DNA from: Bacillus sp. FJAT-42376
GTDB lineage: Bacteria > Bacillota > Bacilli > Bacillales > Bacillaceae
DNA length: 64,000 nt
Assembly (NCBI RefSeq): GCF_003816055.1
Contig: NZ_CP033906.1
Coordinates: forward strand, 2,418,001 to 2,482,000
Direction of reading: 5' to 3'
The position numbers and the translations under genes were made by a program. The stretch's first letter is position 1. Each line of letters begins with the position of its first letter. A model generated the notes under the pieces. It made no database searches. It was not told the origin of the DNA and was given only the letters and a program-made list of their open reading frames with translations. Positions 28,738 to 35,606 of this stretch are shown in pieces.

Positions 28738-28805
28738 AAAGGGACCTTCTGAAAGGTCTCATTTAGTCAAAACAGGGAGACGCGTTCTGAGCGTTTCCCT
28801 ATTTT
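28738..28805 (+). terminator. Two consecutive hairpins after tlp
   Basis: A GGGACCTT-CTG-AAAGGTCTC hairpin (28741-28760) is followed at 28768-28805 by AGGGAGACGC-GTTCTGA-GCGTTTCCCT and TTTTTG, nearly identical to the hairpin at 24219. Confidence 0.7.
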
Positions 28806-28894
28806 TGTTGACCGATTCCGCTTGGCAGAGACAGGTGTAATCCGACCCGACAGACGAACATCCAAAGGAAATAATACGGTCAAAGCATTTTTTT

Positions 28895-28923
28895 ACTAAA
28901 TAAACAATGTTCTAAATGCACAT
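28895..28923 (+). repeat. Copy 1 of a shared upstream motif
   Basis: CTAAATAAAC-A-ATGTTCTAAAT upstream of yneP; near-identical copies lie at 30185 and 31902. See findings. Confidence 0.6.
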
Positions 28924-29003
28924 CGATTGCCTTTTTTTGTTCAAGAGTAACAGCCATGATAAAATAATAAGGCAATCAGTCAGCAGCAGTGAGGAGAGAA
29001 AAC

Positions 29004-29429
29004 ATGTTTACATCAAAAACCGAAGTAGAAGTACGATATGCAGAAACGGATCAAATGGGAATCGTTTATCATGCCAATTATTTAGTCTGGATGGAGATCG
29101 GCCGCACAAAGCTTATCGAGGATTTAGGATTTTCCTATGCATCGATGGAAGAAGAAGGGGTTCTTTCTCCGGTTATCGATTTAACCATTGAATATAAGAA
29201 GCCTTTGAAGTACGGACAAAAGGCAGTGATACATACATCGGTTTTGGAATACAGCGGAGTAAAAGTGGTTTACGGATACGAAATGTACACACCGGATGGA
29301 GAACTTGCTGTAAAAGCCGCTTCATCGCATGTATGCGTGAAAAAAGATTCGTTCAGACCCATCCATATTAGAAAATTCTTTCCGGAATGGGATAAAGCCT
29401 ACAAAGAGGCTCTTAAAAGTGAGAGCTAA
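29004..29429 (+). CDS. yneP: YneP, acyl-CoA thioesterase (hotdog fold)
   Basis: A 141-residue 4-hydroxybenzoyl-CoA thioesterase-type hotdog protein. The active-site pattern RYAETDQMGIVYHANYLVW with catalytic Asp (near residue 16) and the G-x-x-x-x-x-Y-x-x-W motif is clear. The E-G-L-pattern RTKLIEDLG follows. It hydrolyses acyl-CoA or similar thioesters. ATG 29004 is eight bases from GAGGAG. The next gene overlaps its stop (TAATG), so yneP and yneQ are translationally coupled. Confidence 0.93.
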   Translation: MFTSKTEVEVRYAETDQMGIVYHANYLVWMEIGRTKLIEDLGFSYASMEEEGVLSPVIDLTIEYKKPLKYGQKAVIHTSVLEYSGVKVVYGYEMYTPDGELAVKAASSHVCVKKDSFRPIHIRKFFPEWDKAYKEALKSES

Positions 29430-29731
29430 TGGCATTTGGAATCAATAAAAAGGAACTGAAGAGCTGGAAGGAAGCTGTATCAAGAAAAGAGATCGCTTTT
29501 TTGACTCATTTTTGGTATGATGACCGGTTTCCGAACTCCCATTCAGTGACGAAGGCCGGGTGCGGGGATTTAGAAAAGCTTGCGGAATGGGGAAAACAAT
29601 TTGGGCTGCAAGAAGAGTGGATTGACCGCAGAAGCGGCTATCCTCATTTTGATTTAATGGGGAGCGTTCAAATAAAGGTATTAAAACATTACGGAATGAA
29701 CGATACCATCAAAAAATTTAAATTGGAATGA
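29429..29731 (+). CDS. yneQ: YneQ, uncharacterised protein
   Basis: A 100-residue soluble protein with no recognised domain. The conserved-looking stretch is IAFLTHFWYDDRFPNSHSVTKAGCGDLEKLAEWG with Trp/Asp/His residues, then RSGYPHFDLMG and the C-terminal YGMNDTIKKFKLE. The order after yneP, with the start overlapping the yneP stop by one base, matches B. subtilis yneQ. Function unknown. Confidence 0.9.
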   Translation: MAFGINKKELKSWKEAVSRKEIAFLTHFWYDDRFPNSHSVTKAGCGDLEKLAEWGKQFGLQEEWIDRRSGYPHFDLMGSVQIKVLKHYGMNDTIKKFKLE

Positions 29732-29762
29732 AAAAGCCGCAGATCAGTCTGCGGCTTTTTCA
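29731..29762. terminator. Bidirectional terminator between yneQ and yneR
   Basis: AAAAAGCCGCAGA-TCAG-TCTGCGGCTTTTT hairpin. Confidence 0.92.
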
Positions 29763-30043
29763 TAGTCAAAAACAGGTTCGTTATGTTCAGTATCAAAATC
29801 AACAATCAAATCATTTCCGTCGAAATACCACAAATCCCGTTCGCTGACGAAAAAGTCAATTCCTCTAAGCTCTGCGGATGCACCTGCATCTTCTTTTTCT
29901 TCTTTAGTTACTCCAAGACTAAAGCCTTTCTGGATGGTGCTTGAACCGCCGTAGCGGACAAAGAACCGGACGGAGTCTCCAGCCTGTAAACGCAGTTCAT
30001 CCTGGTACCATTTAGCTGCTTCTTCATTCACTTTGATTTTCAT
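29744..30043 (-). CDS. yneR: YneR, HesB/IscA-like family protein
   Basis: A 99-residue HesB-like domain protein (MKIKVNEEAAKWYQDELRL, FFVRYGGSSTIQKGFSLGV, YFDGNDLIVDFD). The three cysteines that bind Fe-S clusters in true IscA/SufA are absent, so it is the YneR/YfhF branch of unknown role, not a canonical A-type carrier. The start has an AAGGAGTGCTGGC site. It converges on yneQ. Confidence 0.9.
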   Translation of the reverse strand: MKIKVNEEAAKWYQDELRLQAGDSVRFFVRYGGSSTIQKGFSLGVTKEEKEDAGASAELRGIDFFVSERDLWYFDGNDLIVDFDTEHNEPVFDYEKAAD

Positions 30044-30374
30044 GCCAGCACTCCTTTTTATAAGATTTCTTTATTATAAGCTAATTTTGAGCAGCGTGCC
30101 TACTCCTACCTGTTTCTTTCATCAATCTGCTAAACCAAATCCTGTTTAAATGGACCATTTTGCTGATTCATTCAGTAAAATCTATCTAAAAAAACCATGT
30201 TCTAAATAATCAACGCACAAAAAATAAATTGGAATTAATCGGAATGTGCTGTCAAAGCATGTTGGCTTTTGACTAAATGTATAAGTATCGTATAAGATTT
30301 GTTTATAAAATATAGAAGGGAGGGCCGTTCAGACGTATAGTTCCGAATTACAACAAAAAAAGGAGAGATTCCAG
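30044..30374. other. Spacer upstream of the DUF4397 gene
   Basis: No gene. It holds copy 2 of the shared upstream motif at 30185-30213, AT-rich DNA and an AAAAAGGAGAGA ribosome site. Confidence 0.6.
30185..30213 (+). repeat. Copy 2 of a shared upstream motif
   Basis: TCTAAAAAAACC-ATGTTCTAAATAATCA; it differs from copy 3 at only a few positions. Confidence 0.6.
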
Positions 30375-31178
30375 TTGAAGAAATTAGCGATGATGTTTAT
30401 TGTCATGGTATTCGCACTAATGGGAACATCTGTATTGGCAGCAGAATCAGAAAATGCAATGGTTCGGATTGTACATGCTTCTCCTGATGCACCGGCAGTT
30501 GATGTTACAGTGGATGGAAACACAGTGGTGGAAGGTGCAAAATTTAAGGATGCGACGAACTTTATGCCTGTACCTGCTGGAGAACACAAAGTAGAAATTT
30601 ATGCAGCAGGCACTGTAAAAGAAGGCAAACCTGTTATCTCAGCTAATCTGTCTGTAGAAGCGGGTAAAATGTACACAGCTGCCGCTATCAATACACTTGA
30701 TAATTTAGAATTAAAAGTTTTGAATGATGACACAATGGTGGCGGAAGGCAAATCGAAGATCCGTGTTGGCCATTTCTCACCTGATGCACCTGCAGTAGAT
30801 GTTGCTGTGAAAGGCGGAGATGTTCTTTTCCCTGGAGCAGAATTTAAAGGCGTAACAGATTATAAGGAAGTGGATCCCGGAAGCTATGATCTTGAGGTTA
30901 GACCAGCAGGAACGATGGATTCCGTTCTTGACCTTTCAGGAACAGAACTAAAAGAAAACATGACGTACACGGTTCTTGCAGTCGGATTTGCTAAAAATGA
31001 CCCGGCGCTTGACGCAATTGTTCTTGCAGATCCAATGATGCCAGCCGGAATGCCGAAGACCGGAATGGGCGGAACTTCTGAAACATCTGAAAACGCTGCA
31101 CCATGGGCCGTTCTTGCCGCCGCCGCCGCAGGTTTAGGAGCTCTTGCTGTTTATGGCAGGAAAAAACGCGCTCAGTAG
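30375..31178 (+). CDS. DUF4397 domain surface protein with sortase signal
   Basis: A 267-residue exported protein. It has a signal peptide (about residues 1-22, cleavage near VLAAES), two DUF4397 repeats (VRIVHASPDAPAVDVTVDG near 31 and IRVGHFSPDAPAVDVAVKG near 129), then a Gly/Ser linker, MPKTGMGG (an LPXTG-like sorting motif), an Ala-rich membrane helix and a KKRAQ tail. It should therefore be a cell-wall-anchored protein. The sortase gene starting inside its 3' end is the obvious enzyme. TTG 30375 follows AAAAAGGAGAGA. Confidence 0.88.
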   Translation: MKKLAMMFIVMVFALMGTSVLAAESENAMVRIVHASPDAPAVDVTVDGNTVVEGAKFKDATNFMPVPAGEHKVEIYAAGTVKEGKPVISANLSVEAGKMYTAAAINTLDNLELKVLNDDTMVAEGKSKIRVGHFSPDAPAVDVAVKGGDVLFPGAEFKGVTDYKEVDPGSYDLEVRPAGTMDSVLDLSGTELKENMTYTVLAVGFAKNDPALDAIVLADPMMPAGMPKTGMGGTSETSENAAPWAVLAAAAAGLGALAVYGRKKRAQ

Positions 31179-31773
31179 CATCATGGTTCTTCTCTTCCTG
31201 GCTGGATGCAGCGGAGCACAGGAAAAAGAAGATATGGTGGCTCAGCCGGTCAAAAGCATACCGGCTGAAACTGAATCTTTGAAGGCTTCCTCAAGCTCTC
31301 AAGCACCTGCTCGAAAGCCTGAGGAAGGCTTAACACCAGAAACCTTAATCATTCCTGCACTGGGAATTGAAACAAAGGTCGAAAAAGCAGGTCTTCTAAA
31401 TGATGGAACCATGGATGTTCCAAAGAATGATCAGCATACAGCATGGTACAAGCAGGGGGCACGCCCTGGAGAACAAGGCAATGCAGTGATCGCAGGGCAC
31501 GTGGATAATAAAACGGGGCCTGCCGTATTTTTCAATTTAAAAAAACTGAAAACCGGTGATGAAGTAATCATCTTGGATGAAAAAGGGGAGAAGCGGACCT
31601 TTTTAGTGGAAAAGGCTGAATCATATCCTTATGAGCGTGCACCGATTCCAGCCATTTTCGGAGGCGCAAATGAACCAAGGCTTAATCTGATTACATGCAC
31701 CGGAACGTTTGACAGAAGCAAAAAAACCCATCTTGAACGGCTTGTAGTCTACACAAAACTTAAAAACAGCTAA
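31153..31773 (+). CDS. Class F-type sortase with lipoprotein signal
   Basis: Sortases cleave sorting motifs and attach proteins to cell wall. The C-terminal ~150 residues form the sortase barrel with catalytic His (IAGHVDN), Cys (NLITCTGTFDR) and Arg (HLERLVVY); LITCTGTFD suggests class F (or D-like). The N-terminus MAGKNALSSIMVLLFLAGCS carries a lipobox (LAGC), so the enzyme would be lipid-anchored rather than held by a classic helix. It overlaps the preceding substrate gene by 26 bases in another frame, implying translational coupling. ATG 31153 is best; TTG 31144 is also possible. Confidence 0.85.
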   Translation: MAGKNALSSIMVLLFLAGCSGAQEKEDMVAQPVKSIPAETESLKASSSSQAPARKPEEGLTPETLIIPALGIETKVEKAGLLNDGTMDVPKNDQHTAWYKQGARPGEQGNAVIAGHVDNKTGPAVFFNLKKLKTGDEVIILDEKGEKRTFLVEKAESYPYERAPIPAIFGGANEPRLNLITCTGTFDRSKKTHLERLVVYTKLKNS

Positions 31774-31811
31774 AGAAAAACCTTCTTCCTGCCGGAAGAA
31801 GGTTTTTCTAA
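31773..31811 (+). terminator. Terminator after the sortase gene
   Basis: AAAAACCTTCTTCC-TGCC-GGAAGAAGGTTTTT hairpin. Confidence 0.92.
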
Positions 31812-31901
31812 TTGCGCCGGTTTTTTCAGCAGAAGGACAGGAATCAGCTCTTTTAGCCATATAACAAGAGCCAGAAATAATAGAGTTGACACCTATAAAT
31901 T

Positions 31902-31930
31902 GCTAAATAAACTATGTTCTAAATAATCAT
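31902..31930 (+). repeat. Copy 3 of a shared upstream motif
   Basis: GCTAAATAAACT-ATGTTCTAAATAATCAT upstream of liaI. Confidence 0.6.
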
Positions 31931-31983
31931 AATAATAAAAAAAAGAGCGTGATAAAAGCGGTTTAATCAACCCTATATCTCTA

Positions 31984-31999
31984 TAAGCCTCAAGTCTTA
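31984..31999 (+). promoter_or_regulatory. Putative LiaR binding site
   Basis: TAAGCCTCAAGTCTTA is an imperfect dyad that matches, at 12 of 16 positions, the B. subtilis liaI operator as I remember it (TACGACTCCGGTCTTA). It lies 78 bases before liaI. Footprinting-type confirmation is lacking. Confidence 0.5.
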
Positions 32000-32076
32000 C
32001 AGCAAAATATGGCCCTAGCTCATTATGAAACATTTTCTGAAAAGGTAAGCTAGAAACATGAAAGGAGGAAGATCAT

Positions 32077-32427
32077 ATGAAAAAAGCGGGATTAATTTCA
32101 GCGGCTATTTTAGCCGGGGTGGTGCTTCTCATCAATACAGGCCACATCATTGGCCTTGCGATCAGTGCAGCCATTATGTACTATGCTTTTAAAAGAATCA
32201 AGAAAACCGAATCAACCGGAAAAAAAGTACTGTGGGCCGTAGTCGGATTGATTGCTCTGAGTGCATCAGCATCGAACTTGCCGGCGATCCTCGGTCTTGC
32301 TGCTCTCTATGTACTCATTAAAATCTGGAAACATCTGAAAAGTACAAAAAACGAACAGGACACCCGTTCTAACGATCCTTTCGTACATTTTGAAAATCAA
32401 TGGGCTGAAATGAATAAATCCAAATAA
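32077..32427 (+). CDS. liaI: LiaI-like membrane protein
   Basis: A 116-residue protein with three membrane helices (about residues 7-38 and 48-82) and a hydrophilic C-terminus. It resembles the LiaI/LiaF transmembrane region family. In B. subtilis LiaI anchors the PspA-like LiaH to the membrane under envelope stress. The call rests on position directly before liaH (18-base gap), topology and the LiaR-like box. It is the first gene of the five-gene lia operon. Confidence 0.82.
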   Translation: MKKAGLISAAILAGVVLLINTGHIIGLAISAAIMYYAFKRIKKTESTGKKVLWAVVGLIALSASASNLPAILGLAALYVLIKIWKHLKSTKNEQDTRSNDPFVHFENQWAEMNKSK

Positions 32428-32445
32428 GAAAGGCTGGAAACGGAT

Positions 32446-33093
32446 ATGACGAATTTATTGACAAGAATGGCAGATAGCTTGAAAGCTGACTTACATGAGA
32501 TTCTTAATCAAAAGGAAGAAAAAAATCCAATCGCGATGCTTAATCATTATTTGAGAGAGTGCGAAAAAGAAACGGAAAAGGTCAGAGGGCTCGTCGAAAG
32601 ACAAATGAAATTAAAAGATGAGTTCCGCCGCGAAATGCAGCTTGCCGGCCAAATGGCTGCGAAGAGAAAGCATCAGGCTCAAGTTGCCGAACAGGCTGGA
32701 GAACGTGAGCTGATGGAGTTTGCAAAACGTGAGCAGGCGCAATATTCAGAGCGGGAGCAGCATCTGTCACGCTCTTATGAGGAGACAGCGAAACAGCTGG
32801 AGCAGCTGGAACAAAAATATGAAGAAATGAACCATAAATTAAAGGACATGCATGTAAGAAGAATGGAACTGATGGGGAGAGAGAACATCGCGCGGGCTCA
32901 TGCAAAAATGAACAAGATCCTGCGTCCCTCTGAAGATTCCTTCCACTCGTCCAGCCGCTTTGAAGAAATGGAACAGTATATAGACCGCCTTGAATATCAA
33001 GTTCAAACCGATTACTACAGAAGCACGATCGATGCCAAAACAGAAGCTTTGGAAAAAGGATTAAACTTACAAAAAACAAATTCTCCATCCTAA
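32446..33093 (+). CDS. liaH: PspA/IM30 family protein LiaH
   Basis: LiaH forms ring-like oligomers that protect the membrane during envelope stress (bacitracin, daptomycin and similar). The 215-residue protein is nearly all coiled coil: it begins with the PspA start LLTRMADSLKADLHEILNQKEEKNP, then AMLNHYLRECEKETEKV, then long heptad helices (about residues 35-150) and a final helix MEQYIDRLEYQV. No signal peptide. It is translated at high level in B. subtilis; the hairpin after it may favour liaIH over downstream genes. Confidence 0.92.
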   Translation: MTNLLTRMADSLKADLHEILNQKEEKNPIAMLNHYLRECEKETEKVRGLVERQMKLKDEFRREMQLAGQMAAKRKHQAQVAEQAGERELMEFAKREQAQYSEREQHLSRSYEETAKQLEQLEQKYEEMNHKLKDMHVRRMELMGRENIARAHAKMNKILRPSEDSFHSSSRFEEMEQYIDRLEYQVQTDYYRSTIDAKTEALEKGLNLQKTNSPS

Positions 33094-33109
33094 ATAAACG
33101 TGGTATCCT

Positions 33110-33136
33110 AAAAAGGCGCAGTACTTGCGTCTTTTT
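33110..33136 (+). terminator. Intra-operon attenuator hairpin between liaH and liaF
   Basis: AAAAAGGCGCA-GTACT-TGCGTCTTTTT with one G-T pair. A weak terminator here would raise liaIH over liaFSR. It overlaps the in-frame TTG at 33125. Confidence 0.7.
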
Positions 33137-33157
33137 GACAATAAGGAGGCGATCGCC

Positions 33158-33892
33158 ATTTTCAATCAACTAAAAACGGAAACCATCAACCTAGTCCTTC
33201 TTATTGGGATCGCCCTTTTAATTCTGGAATTCACGTTTCATGATGGAGGATCTGTTTTTTTTCTGCTGCTGACAATCGGCTGCATTTATTACGGCCGAAA
33301 AAAAATGCCAAGTTCAAAAGGGAAGTTTTTATTCTGGGCCGGTATTTTATCGTTCACCTTTACCCTTTTAAATACGTTCGCTTTTAAGTTTCTGATTTTT
33401 GCTATGCTTGGCTACGTCATCTACCAGTATTTGAGGAGCCAGAAGAAACCGAGGGTAATTGAACCGGAATTTCCAGCCGGAATGGAGAAGAACTCCGATG
33501 AGCCTGTTATAAAGGAAAGGCCGCGATTTCAAAATGTTCTTTTCGGAAATCAGGAGACACCGGATGGAATTTACGAGTGGCAGGATATTGCGATCCAAAC
33601 AGGAGTCGGAGATACGATTATTGATTTAACCAATACGGTCCTTCCGAAAGGGGAAGCGGTGATCTTTATTCGGGGCTTCATCGGAAATGTTCAAATCCTG
33701 CTTCCGTACGATCTGGAAGTTTCTCTGAGGCATTCAGTGGGTGCAGGCGCTGTTGCGTTTCTGGACGAACACGAGTCGAGAAAGGTGAATAAAACGGTTT
33801 TCCTTGAAACGGGCGGATTTCAACTTGCAAAGGAAAAAGTGAAGATTTGCACCTCCTTCCTTGTTGGAGACCTTGAGGTGAAACGGAAATGA
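33158..33892 (+). CDS. liaF: LiaF, negative regulator of LiaSR
   Basis: LiaF keeps the LiaS kinase inactive without stress. About 244 residues: several membrane helices in the first 90 residues, then a soluble C-terminal domain with the typical DIAIQTGVGDTIIDLTNTVLP and GNVQILLPYDLEVSLRHSVGAG motifs. The start is unusual. AAGGAGG at 33143-33149 sits eight bases before an in-frame ATT at 33158, while the only canonical in-frame start upstream (TTG 33125) lies inside the hairpin with no ribosome site. I place the start at 33158; a conventional call would be 33125. It overlaps liaS by four bases. Confidence 0.88.
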   Translation: MFNQLKTETINLVLLIGIALLILEFTFHDGGSVFFLLLTIGCIYYGRKKMPSSKGKFLFWAGILSFTFTLLNTFAFKFLIFAMLGYVIYQYLRSQKKPRVIEPEFPAGMEKNSDEPVIKERPRFQNVLFGNQETPDGIYEWQDIAIQTGVGDTIIDLTNTVLPKGEAVIFIRGFIGNVQILLPYDLEVSLRHSVGAGAVAFLDEHESRKVNKTVFLETGGFQLAKEKVKICTSFLVGDLEVKRK

Positions 33893-34941
33893 GGACTCTC
33901 GTTCGCTCCATTTTATCAGGCGCAGTCCTTTCTCTTGTTCTTTTTCTGGCTTTATTCAGTGTATGGTTTATGACGTTTCCCCCTGACAACTGGTCCAATT
34001 TATGGGAGAGAGAAGTAGGCGATTTGCCGTTTATCTTATTTGCCATGCTGCTTTGCCTATGTATAGGTGCATGCTACGGTCTTTTTTCCGCACTTGGTTT
34101 AAAAAGGCAGCTGAAAACATTAAATGGATTCCTTCAGCAGCTTGAAAGCGGAAAACATGCGCATGCTTCCTTCGATAAACAGACGGCTCCCGAATTCCAG
34201 GAAATCCGCGAGCGCCTAAGCAGGCTGAATAAGCAGCAAACCGAACAAATTAAAATCTTTCAAAAATCCGCAAGCGAGAAAGCAGAGGATCATGAAAAGC
34301 AGGTTCAGGCAATGGTGTCCCTTGAAAGGCAGCGGCTAGCCCGAGAGCTTCATGATTCGGTGAGCCAGCAGCTTTTTGCTGCCTCCATGCTGATGTCGGC
34401 CATTAATGAAGGGGAAAGCAGTCCGGAAGTGACAAAAAAACAGCTGAAGCTTACTGAACAAATGATTCAGCAGTCGCAGCTTGAAATGAGAGCCTTGCTA
34501 TTGCACCTTCGCCCCGCTGCGCTTAAGGGAAAAACACTAAAAGAGGGAATCGAAGAACTTCTCTCCGAGCTCGTACATAAAGTGCCGCTTTCCGTGAACT
34601 GGAAGCTGGAAACGTTCATTCTTCCTAAAGGAATTGAAGATCATCTATTTAGAATCCTACAGGAGTCCGTGTCAAACACACTCAGGCATGCCAAAGCCGA
34701 ACAGCTTGATGTTCTGCTGATCAAGAGGGAGCAGCTGGCCATTTTAAGAATCACCGATGATGGTGTGGGATTTAATGTCGAACAGATGAAAGCAGGATCA
34801 TATGGTTTGCAGAATATTAAAGAGCGGGCAGCAGAGCTTGGCGGGATGGTCAAAATTATCAGTCTTCCGAATAAAGGCACTAAGCTTGAGGTGAGGATTC
34901 CGCTGCTCGATCAGGAAACAGGAGAGGGGGAAGCAACATGA
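33889..34941 (+). CDS. liaS: Envelope stress sensor histidine kinase LiaS
   Basis: LiaS senses envelope stress and phosphorylates LiaR. The 350-residue kinase has two N-terminal membrane helices with a short extracellular loop, a HAMP-like linker and coiled coil, then the HisKA_3 box with His155 (ARELHDSVSQQLFAASM) and HATPase_c (NTLRHAKAEQ, DDGVGF, GLQNIKERA). The small sensor loop is typical of intramembrane-sensing kinases. The start overlaps liaF (ATGA) and the stop overlaps liaR, so the three are coupled. Confidence 0.95.
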   Translation: MRTLVRSILSGAVLSLVLFLALFSVWFMTFPPDNWSNLWEREVGDLPFILFAMLLCLCIGACYGLFSALGLKRQLKTLNGFLQQLESGKHAHASFDKQTAPEFQEIRERLSRLNKQQTEQIKIFQKSASEKAEDHEKQVQAMVSLERQRLARELHDSVSQQLFAASMLMSAINEGESSPEVTKKQLKLTEQMIQQSQLEMRALLLHLRPAALKGKTLKEGIEELLSELVHKVPLSVNWKLETFILPKGIEDHLFRILQESVSNTLRHAKAEQLDVLLIKREQLAILRITDDGVGFNVEQMKAGSYGLQNIKERAAELGGMVKIISLPNKGTKLEVRIPLLDQETGEGEAT

Positions 34942-35570
34942 TCAGGGTCTTATTTGCAGATGATCACGAGATGGTCCGGATTGGTGTGTCATCCTATTTA
35001 AATGCCCAGCCTGACATTGAAATTGCCGGTGAGGCAGAGGATGGACAGGAAGCATATGAGCTGGCTTTAAAGATCAGGCCGGACATCATTCTAATGGACC
35101 TTGTGATGAAAGAAATGGATGGAATAGAAGCCACACGGAAAATCATCGGGGAATGGCCGGAGGCGAAAATTATCATTGTGACCAGTTTCCTTGATGATGA
35201 AAAAGTATATCCCGCACTCCAGGCAGGCGCAGCAAGCTATATGCTAAAAACGTCAAAAGCCAGTGAAATCGCGAGAGCCATTCGCGAAACCCACAAAGGC
35301 CAGTCTATTTTGGAGCCTGAAGTCACCGGGAAAATGATGCAGCGGATGAGGCATCCTAATCCATCAGCACTCCATGATGAGCTGACCGGGCGGGAAATGG
35401 AAATTCTTCTTCTGATGGCCCAGGGAAAGTCCAATCAGGAAATGGCAGATGAACTATTCATCGCTCTAAAAACAGTTAAAGTACATGTCAGCAGCATATT
35501 AAGCAAACTCGAAGTTCATGACCGGACCCAGGCTGTTATTTACGCCTTTAAAAATGGTCTTGTTACATAA
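34938..35570 (+). CDS. liaR: Response regulator LiaR (NarL/FixJ family)
   Basis: LiaR activates the lia operon when phosphorylated. The 210-residue protein has a receiver domain (Asp8/Asp9 in FADDHEMVR, phospho-acceptor Asp54 in IILMDLVMKEMDG, Lys in SYMLKTSKASEI) and a C-terminal LuxR-type HTH (LTGREMEILLLMAQGKSNQEM, VKVHVSSILSKLEV). A LiaR-like box upstream of liaI indicates autoregulation. Last gene of the operon. Confidence 0.95.
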   Translation: MIRVLFADDHEMVRIGVSSYLNAQPDIEIAGEAEDGQEAYELALKIRPDIILMDLVMKEMDGIEATRKIIGEWPEAKIIIVTSFLDDEKVYPALQAGAASYMLKTSKASEIARAIRETHKGQSILEPEVTGKMMQRMRHPNPSALHDELTGREMEILLLMAQGKSNQEMADELFIALKTVKVHVSSILSKLEVHDRTQAVIYAFKNGLVT

Positions 35571-35606
35571 AAAATGAGCCCCTTTTATGAGGCTCATTTT
35601 TTGCTT
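35568..35606. terminator. Bidirectional terminator between liaR and capA-like gene
   Basis: AAAAAATGAGCC/GGCTCATTTTTT hairpin with an eight-to-ten-base loop. Confidence 0.9.

Larger units (their letters stand above)
31812..32076. other. lia operon upstream region
   Basis: No gene. It contains copy 3 of the shared motif (31902-31930) and the putative LiaR site (31984-31999), then the liaI ribosome site AAAGGAGGAAG. Confidence 0.6.
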
